From Aquabacterium sp. (GTDB taxonomy: Bacteria; Pseudomonadota; Gammaproteobacteria; Burkholderiales; Burkholderiaceae_C): a DNA stretch of 64,000 bases. The translations under genes were made by a program, and so were the position numbers. Shown here piece by piece: positions 58,640 through 64,000 of this stretch. The stretch is from NCBI RefSeq assembly GCF_016195855.1, contig NZ_JACPYU010000012.1, forward strand, positions 62,001-126,000. The letters run 5' to 3'. The notes beneath the pieces are model-generated. The model was not told the origin of the DNA, ran no database searches, and saw only the letters and a program-made list of their open reading frames with translations. Each line of letters opens with the position of its first letter. Position 1 is the first letter of the stretch.

Positions 58640-59863
58640 TCACAGGCTGTCGACGCGCTCGAAGATGCCAGCAGCACCTTGGCCGGTACCGATGCACATC
58701 GTGACCATGCCGTACTTGCCGCCCGTGCGACGCAGACCGTGCACCACGGTTGCAGCACGGATGGCGCCGGTCGCACCCAGGGGGTGACCCAGGGCGATCG
58801 CACCGCCCATCGGGTTCACCTTGGCGCGGTCCAGCACGTGGCCCTTGCTGTCCAGGTCCTTCAGCACAGCCAGAGATTGCGCAGCGAACGCTTCGTTCAG
58901 CTCAACCCAGTCCATGTCCGAAGCCTTCAGGCCAGCGTATTCCAGGGCCTTGGGGATGGCTTCGATCGGGCCAATACCCATGATTTCAGGCGGCACGCCC
59001 TTCACAGCGAAAGCCACGAACTTGGCCAGCGGCTTCAGACCGTACTTCTCGCAAGCTTCCTTGGAAGCCAGGATCAGGCAGCCAGCGCCGTCAGACGTCT
59101 GCGACGAGTTACCGGCCGTGACCGAACCCTTGGCAGCGAACACGGGACGCAGCTTGGCCAGGCCTTCCACGGACGTGTCAGGACGGGCGCCTTCGTCGCG
59201 GGTGATCGTCTTCTTGGTGATCGTCACTTCGCCTGTTTCCAGGTTGGGTGTGCGCACTTCGATTTCGATCGGCGTGGTTTCAGCGTCGAACCAGCCAGCT
59301 TGTTGAGCGGCAATGGCACGGCGGTGCGATTCTGTGGCGAAAGCGTCCTGCTCTTCGCGGGTCACCTTCCACTGCTCGGCCACCTTCTCGGCGGTCATGC
59401 CCATGCCGTAGGCGATACCGACGTTCTCGTCCAGGTCAACGACCTTGGGGTTGAACGAAGGCTTGGAGCCGCCCATGGGCACCATGGACATCGATTCCAC
59501 GCCACCGGCGATCATGACTTCGGCTTCGCCCACACGGATGCGGTCGGCAGCGATCGACACGGCAGTGATACCGGCCGCGCAGAAGCGGTTCACGGTGGCA
59601 CCGGCCACGGTCTTGGGCAGGCCAGACAGCAGCGTGGCGATCTTGGCCACGTTCATGCCTTGTTCGCCTTCAGGCATCGCGCAGCCAACGATGGCGTCTT
59701 CGATGGCAGCAGGGTCCAGCGTGGGAACCTGGCTGAGGGCGTTCTTGATGGTGGCGACCAGCAGATCGTCAGGACGGGTGTTCTTGAACACACCACGGCC
59801 AGACTTGCCGATCGGGGTACGGGTGGCGGCAACGACGTAAACGTCGCGGAGTTGCTTAGACAT
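58640..59863 (-). CDS. fadA: acetyl-CoA C-acyltransferase (3-ketoacyl-CoA thiolase)
   Basis: This 407-aa thiolase catalyses the last beta-oxidation step, cleaving 3-ketoacyl-CoA with CoA. The nucleophilic Cys region is IEDAIVGCAMPEGEQG, the other conserved parts are NRFCAAGITAVSIAADRI, AGNSSQTSDGAG, the His in GGAIALGHPLGATGA and the second Cys in CIGTGQGAA. The start MSKQLRDVYVVAATRTPIG is typical of FadA. It lies 18 nt after the FadB/FadN-like gene and ends the operon before an intrinsic terminator. Codon choice appears strongly biased, as in a highly expressed gene. Confidence 0.96.
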   Translation of the reverse strand: MSKQLRDVYVVAATRTPIGKSGRGVFKNTRPDDLLVATIKNALSQVPTLDPAAIEDAIVGCAMPEGEQGMNVAKIATLLSGLPKTVAGATVNRFCAAGITAVSIAADRIRVGEAEVMIAGGVESMSMVPMGGSKPSFNPKVVDLDENVGIAYGMGMTAEKVAEQWKVTREEQDAFATESHRRAIAAQQAGWFDAETTPIEIEVRTPNLETGEVTITKKTITRDEGARPDTSVEGLAKLRPVFAAKGSVTAGNSSQTSDGAGCLILASKEACEKYGLKPLAKFVAFAVKGVPPEIMGIGPIEAIPKALEYAGLKASDMDWVELNEAFAAQSLAVLKDLDSKGHVLDRAKVNPMGGAIALGHPLGATGAIRAATVVHGLRRTGGKYGMVTMCIGTGQGAAGIFERVDSL

Positions 59864-59881
59864 AGATTTGTCTCCGATCGA

Positions 59882-62281
59882 TCAGTTGCGGACAGGCTTG
59901 CCGGTTGACAGCATGCCCATGATGCGTTCTTGCGTCTTGGGGTTGTCCAGCAGCGTGCAGAAGTGCTTGCGCTCCAGGGCGTGCAGGTATTCCTCGCTCA
60001 CCAGGGTGCCGCCATCGACGTCACCGCCGGTCAGCACATCGGCGATGCAAGAGCTGATGTAGTAGTCGTGGGCGGAGATGAAACCACCGTCACGCATGTT
60101 GATCAGCGACGACTGCAGCGTGGCCTTCACGTTGCGGCCTGCCACAGCGAACTGCTTCTTGGCAGGGGCGCGGTAGCCGGACTCGAACATGGCCTTGGCT
60201 TGGGCGATGGCCACATACAGGACTTCGTCCTTGTTGGGCACAACGATGTCGCTGTCCAGCAGGTAGCCGAACTTGCGCGCTTCGATGGCAGAGGTGGCCA
60301 CCTTGGCCATGGCGGCTGCCTGGAAGCCTTCCTTGACGAAGCCCATCAGTTCGGCGCCGACCATGCCGGACACGCCCTTGGAGGCTTCGACTTGTTCAGC
60401 CGCACGGCGAGCCAGGTAAGCCAGGCCACCGCCGCCGGGGATCAGGCCCACGCCGACTTCAACCAGACCCACATAGGTTTCCATGGCGGCCACGCGCTTG
60501 GCAGCGTGCACAGCCAGCTCGCAACCACCACCCAGGGCCAGGCCGTGCATCGCTGCAACGGTCGGCACATTGGAGTAGCGCAGCGACAGCATGAAGTCCT
60601 GCAGTTGCTTCTCGAACGGGGCGATGGCCTTGCCACCACCGCTCATGAAGGCGGGCATCATGGATTGCAGGTCGGCACCAGCAGAGAAGGGGCCGTCTTG
60701 CGTCCAGATGACCATGCCCTTGTAGCCGGCTTCAGCGATTTCCAGACCCTTGGCCAGGCCAGCGGTCACTTCGGCACTGATGGTGTGCATCTTGGACTTG
60801 ATCGAAGCGATGACCACTTCGTCGTCCAGGGTCCACAGGCGGATGGCGGCGTCTTCGAACAGGGTCTTGCCAGCGGTGGCGGCGTTCGGGGCTTGCGAGC
60901 CCAGCACGTTTTCACGGAAGGCTTGACGCTTGTAGACGGGCAGATCACGGATCGGCACGTACTTGCTGGTCTTGGGCGACCACGAACCTTCGGCGGTGTG
61001 CACACCGTCGCGGCCGTCGAACACCCAGGCGGGCAGCGGGGCCTTCGACAGGGCCTTGCCCGCGTCGATGTCGGCCTTGACCCATTCAGCCACTTGCTTC
61101 CAGCCGGCTTCTTGCCAGATCTCGAACGGGCCTTGCTTCATGCCGAAGCCCCAACGCATGGCGAAGTCCACTTCACGAGCGGATTCGGCGATCGATTCCA
61201 GCGTGACAGCGGCGTAGTGGAAGGCGTTGCGCAGCAGGGCCCAGATGAACTGGGCTTGCGGGTGAGCGGACTCACGCAGGGCCTTCAGACGCTCTGCAGC
61301 AGGCTTGCGCAGGATGTCGGTGACTTCCTTGTCAGCCTTGCCGCCAGCGGGCACGTACTCGCCGGTTTCAGCGTTGAACTGAAGGATGGCCTTGCCTTCC
61401 TTCTTGAAGAAACCAGCCTTGGTCTTCTGACCAAAGTTGCCCAGGGCCAGCAGCTTGTCCAGCGCCACAGGGTTGGCGAAGCAGCTGTTGAACGGGTCGT
61501 CCTTGGCGCCGTTTTGCAGGGTCTTGATGACGTGCGCCATCGTGTCCAGACCCACCACGTCGGCGGTGCGGAAGGTGGCCGACGAAGCGCGGCCCATCTT
61601 CTTGCCGGTCAGGTCGTCGACGATGTCGTAGCCCAGGCCCGAACGCTCGACTTCGCGGAAGGTCAGCATCATGCCGGCCACGCCCACGCGGTTGGCGATG
61701 AAGTTGGGGGTGTCGTAAGCACGGACCACGCCCTTGCCCACCACGGATGCCGAGAAGGTCTCCAGCTTGTCGACCACGTCAGGCGCGGTGAACTCGGTGG
61801 GGATCAGTTCCAGCAGGAACATGTAGCGGGGAGGGTTGAAGAAGTGGATGCCCAGGAAGCGCGAACGCAGCTGCTCGGGCAACACATTGGCCATCGCGGT
61901 GATGGACAGGCCGGAGGTGTTGGTGGCCAGGATGGCCTTGTCATTCACGAAAGGCGCGATCTTCTTGTACAGATCTTCCTTCCAGTCCAGACGCTCGGCG
62001 ATGGCTTCGATGATCAGGTCGCAACCGCGCAGCTCTTCGAGGTGCTCTTCGTAGTTGGCTTGCTGGATCAGCGCAGCGTCTTCGGTCACGCCCAGGGGCG
62101 AAGGCTTGAGCTTCTTCAGGCCTTCGACAGCCTTGGTCACGATGCCGTTCTTGGGGCCTTCCTTGGCGGGCAGGTCGAACAAAACGACCGGCACCTTGCA
62201 GTTGACCAGGTGGGCCGCGATCTGGGCGCCCATGACGCCGGCGCCGAGCACGGCAACCTTGCGCACATTGAATTGACTCAT
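59882..62281 (-). CDS. fadB: 3-hydroxyacyl-CoA dehydrogenase/enoyl-CoA hydratase (FadN-type order)
   Basis: This 799-aa bifunctional enzyme hydrates enoyl-CoA and oxidises 3-hydroxyacyl-CoA. The NAD-binding dehydrogenase half is N-terminal (RKVAVLGAGVMGAQIAAHL; catalytic His in LGIHFFNPPRYM) and the crotonase half is C-terminal (SAGADLQSMMPAF, LALGGGCELAVHA). This order is opposite to E. coli FadB and like FadN. ATG 62281 has GGAGAG 6 nt upstream; the upstream in-frame extension is not supported. A 79-bp gap with a terminator-like hairpin separates it from the acyl-CoA dehydrogenase. The substrate range is probably long-chain acyl-CoA. Confidence 0.95.
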   Translation of the reverse strand: MSQFNVRKVAVLGAGVMGAQIAAHLVNCKVPVVLFDLPAKEGPKNGIVTKAVEGLKKLKPSPLGVTEDAALIQQANYEEHLEELRGCDLIIEAIAERLDWKEDLYKKIAPFVNDKAILATNTSGLSITAMANVLPEQLRSRFLGIHFFNPPRYMFLLELIPTEFTAPDVVDKLETFSASVVGKGVVRAYDTPNFIANRVGVAGMMLTFREVERSGLGYDIVDDLTGKKMGRASSATFRTADVVGLDTMAHVIKTLQNGAKDDPFNSCFANPVALDKLLALGNFGQKTKAGFFKKEGKAILQFNAETGEYVPAGGKADKEVTDILRKPAAERLKALRESAHPQAQFIWALLRNAFHYAAVTLESIAESAREVDFAMRWGFGMKQGPFEIWQEAGWKQVAEWVKADIDAGKALSKAPLPAWVFDGRDGVHTAEGSWSPKTSKYVPIRDLPVYKRQAFRENVLGSQAPNAATAGKTLFEDAAIRLWTLDDEVVIASIKSKMHTISAEVTAGLAKGLEIAEAGYKGMVIWTQDGPFSAGADLQSMMPAFMSGGGKAIAPFEKQLQDFMLSLRYSNVPTVAAMHGLALGGGCELAVHAAKRVAAMETYVGLVEVGVGLIPGGGGLAYLARRAAEQVEASKGVSGMVGAELMGFVKEGFQAAAMAKVATSAIEARKFGYLLDSDIVVPNKDEVLYVAIAQAKAMFESGYRAPAKKQFAVAGRNVKATLQSSLINMRDGGFISAHDYYISSCIADVLTGGDVDGGTLVSEEYLHALERKHFCTLLDNPKTQERIMGMLSTGKPVRN

Positions 62282-62316
62282 GTTCTCTCCTAGCAGAACT
62301 TGGGAAATGGAGATGG

Positions 62317-62346
62317 AAAAGGGAGGCTGCAAAACAACCTCCCTTT
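62317..62346 (-). terminator. terminator-like hairpin between acyl-CoA dehydrogenase and fadB
   Basis: On the minus strand AAAGGGAGG (62346-62338) pairs with CCTCCCTTT (62326-62318) around an 11-nt loop, and the T-run reaches four (62320-62317). It lies 15 nt after the dehydrogenase stop and may reduce readthrough into fadB (attenuation) or protect the upstream mRNA. Confidence 0.6.
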
Positions 62347-62360
62347 GAACGGCCTGTTGA

Positions 62361-64000
62361 TTAGAACAGGGCCTCGTCCATTTCCATCAGGGGCTTCAGA
62401 CCGGCCTTGGCCGTGACCATCAGGGTCTCGACTTCAGGCAGCAGCTTGGCGAAGTAGAAGCGGGCCGTGGCCAGCTTGGCGATGTAGAACTTGTCGCCGG
62501 AAGCTTGCTTCTCCAGGGCGATCTTGGCCATGCGGGCGAAGAAGTACGAGTAGACCAGGTGGCCGACCACGCGCAGGTAATCCACAGCAGCAGCGCCGAC
62601 TTCGTCGGGGTTCTGCATGCCCTTCATGCCGATTTCCATGGTGAAGGCTTGCACCTTCTGGCCCAGGTCAGCCAGGGGCTTGGTGAACTCTTGCATCGCT
62701 TCGTTGTCGGCGTTTTCCTTGACGAAACGGCCAACCAGCTTGCCGAACTTGGTCAGCTTGGCGCCAGCGTCGCCCAGCACCTTGCGGCCCAGCAGGTCCA
62801 GCGATTGCACGGTGTTCGTGCCTTCGTAGATCATGTTGATGCGCGCGTCACGCACGAATTGCTCCATGCCCCACTCGTGGATGAAGCCGTGGCCGCCGTA
62901 GACCTGCTGGCAATGCGTCGTGGCATCCCAGGCGTTGTCGGTGATGAAGGCCTTCACGATAGGCGTCAGCAGGGCGACGGTGTCGTCGGATTCCTTGCGG
63001 ACGGCTTCGTCAGGGTGGTTGTGCGCCTTGTCCAGCTCGATGGCCGTGAAGTACACCAGGGCGCGGGCGCCTTCAGCCCAGGCACGGGCGGTCAGCAGCA
63101 TCTTGCGCACATCAGGGTGCACGATGATGGGGTCGGCAGCCAGGTCAGGACGCTTGGGACCCGACAGGGCACGCATCTGCACGCGGTCCTTGGCGTAGTT
63201 CACAGCGTTTTCGTACGCGACTTGGGTCAGGCCCAGGGACTGGTTGCCCACGCCCAGGCGCGCGCCGTTCATCATCACGAACATGGCGGGCAGACCGCGG
63301 TGAGGCTGGCCCACCAGGGTGCCGATGGCGTCTTCCAGAACGATCTGGGCTGTGGCGTTGCCGTGGATGCCCATCTTGTGCTCCAGGCCGGCGCAGAAGA
63401 TGCCATTGCGCGAACCCAGCGAACCGTCGGCGTTCACGTTGAACTTGGGCACCACGAACAGGGAGATGCCCTTGGAGCCAGCAGGTGCGTCAGGCAGGCG
63501 AGCCAGCACCAGGTGGACGATGTTCTCGGCCATGTCGTGTTCACCAGCCGAGATGAAGATCTTGGCGCCGGTGATCTTGTAGGTGCCGTCAGCTTGAGGC
63601 TCGGCCTTGGTGCGCAGCAGGCCCAGGTCGGTACCGCAATGGGGCTCGGTCAGGCACATGGTGCCGGTCCACTCGCCGGAGGTCAGCTTGGGCAGGTACA
63701 GCTTCTTTTGAGCGTCGGTACCGTGGGCTTCCAGGGCGGCGTGGGCACCGTGGCTCAGGCCAGGGTACATGGTCCAGGCCTGGTTGGCCGAGTTGTTCAT
63801 TTCATAGATGGCCTGGTTGATCAGCTGAGGCATGCCTTGGCCGCCCCACTCCGGATCGGCGCTCAGGCCGGACCAACCGTTTTCGGTGTACTGCTTGTAC
63901 GCGTCCTTGAAGCCATCCGGGGTCTTGACTTCGTGGGTTTCCTTGTTCAGCACGCAACCTTGGGCGTCGCCGACCAGGTTCAGGGGGGCCAGCACCTTGG
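62361..64000 (-). CDS. acyl-CoA dehydrogenase, 5' end outside the window
   Basis: This is a FAD-dependent acyl-CoA dehydrogenase that introduces the trans-2 double bond at the start of beta-oxidation. About 544 residues are visible and the N-terminus lies beyond base 64000. Conserved segments include MCLTEPHCGTDLGLLRTKA (FAD/substrate region), ITGAKIFISAGEHDMAENI, the VYGGHGFIHEWGMEQFVRDARI segment with the catalytic-region Glu, and IYEGTNTVQSLDLLGRKVL. The extra C-terminal domain (about 100 residues) marks the ~600-aa group common in Burkholderiales. It is the upstream gene of the fad operon with the hairpin at 62317-62346 between it and fadB. Confidence 0.93.
   Translation of the reverse strand, partial: KVLAPLNLVGDAQGCVLNKETHEVKTPDGFKDAYKQYTENGWSGLSADPEWGGQGMPQLINQAIYEMNNSANQAWTMYPGLSHGAHAALEAHGTDAQKKLYLPKLTSGEWTGTMCLTEPHCGTDLGLLRTKAEPQADGTYKITGAKIFISAGEHDMAENIVHLVLARLPDAPAGSKGISLFVVPKFNVNADGSLGSRNGIFCAGLEHKMGIHGNATAQIVLEDAIGTLVGQPHRGLPAMFVMMNGARLGVGNQSLGLTQVAYENAVNYAKDRVQMRALSGPKRPDLAADPIIVHPDVRKMLLTARAWAEGARALVYFTAIELDKAHNHPDEAVRKESDDTVALLTPIVKAFITDNAWDATTHCQQVYGGHGFIHEWGMEQFVRDARINMIYEGTNTVQSLDLLGRKVLGDAGAKLTKFGKLVGRFVKENADNEAMQEFTKPLADLGQKVQAFTMEIGMKGMQNPDEVGAAAVDYLRVVGHLVYSYFFARMAKIALEKQASGDKFYIAKLATARFYFAKLLPEVETLMVTAKAGLKPLMEMDEALF

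Overview
The window is high-GC DNA from a betaproteobacterium, most likely a member of the Burkholderiales (Comamonadaceae/Sphaerotilaceae type). The clues are several PEP-CTERM proteins, a System I cytochrome-c maturation operon, DUF2946/DUF6502/DUF5666 families, a LuxI/LuxR pair, and a fatty-acid operon led by an inverted FadB/FadN-type protein. No rRNA, tRNA, CRISPR array or complete insertion sequence was seen. Both ends cut through genes: a cysteine synthase on the left and an acyl-CoA dehydrogenase on the right.

Layout. 0-8.8 kb holds a potassium-channel-like protein, a TetR regulator, an Aer-type aerotaxis receptor coupled to a PAS histidine kinase, a NarL-type response regulator, and a convergent PAS kinase that lies 5 nt behind pyrC. 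9-15.4 kb is a secretion and surface region. It encodes a gingipain-like (C25) protease with a C-terminal dockerin, followed by a PEP-CTERM protein with a cohesin-like domain, then an AdeT-like binding protein, a PETase/cutinase-family hydrolase and a lipase-chaperone-like protein. 15.4-24.5 kb has AraC and SPFH genes, a DapA-family aldolase, a complete quorum-sensing locus (luxI, a DUF4902-like gene, luxR, and two 20-bp lux boxes), an Atm1-type ABC exporter, a YciA thioesterase, a glycine-zipper protein and a 2OG-Fe dioxygenase.

The centre of the window (24.5-41.8 kb) looks like one electron-transfer unit. A ferredoxin-like FAD/NAD(P) reductase is divergent from an inner-membrane protein carrying two HX13H motifs. 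These are followed by a 24-CXXCH cytochrome, a 40-CXXCH cytochrome built from five exact-length 474-bp tandem repeats, and an outer-membrane beta-barrel with AMIN and TPR parts. Directly downstream is the ccmABCDEFGHI operon that would attach the many hemes. The order (inner-membrane protein, periplasmic multiheme, second multiheme, large porin) resembles the porin-cytochrome type called PCC3 in neutrophilic iron oxidisers. I infer extracellular electron transfer; direction and partner (Fe(II), minerals, electrodes) cannot be read from sequence.

41.9-49.3 kb carries a DUF6502/DUF5666 pair, then a copper-uptake cluster (DUF2946 protein, two PEP-CTERM proteins, one with a His/Met-rich motif, and an OprC/NosA-like TonB receptor) and a diguanylate cyclase. 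49.3-55.4 kb has a cation P-type ATPase overlapping a BvgS-like hybrid kinase, and an enoyl-CoA hydratase. 55.6-58 kb has a pectinacetylesterase-family hydrolase and an alpha/beta hydrolase. A 690-bp gene-free stretch follows, with a large inverted repeat around a perfect 36-bp palindrome. The right end is a beta-oxidation operon (acyl-CoA dehydrogenase, FadB/FadN, thiolase) closed by an intrinsic terminator.
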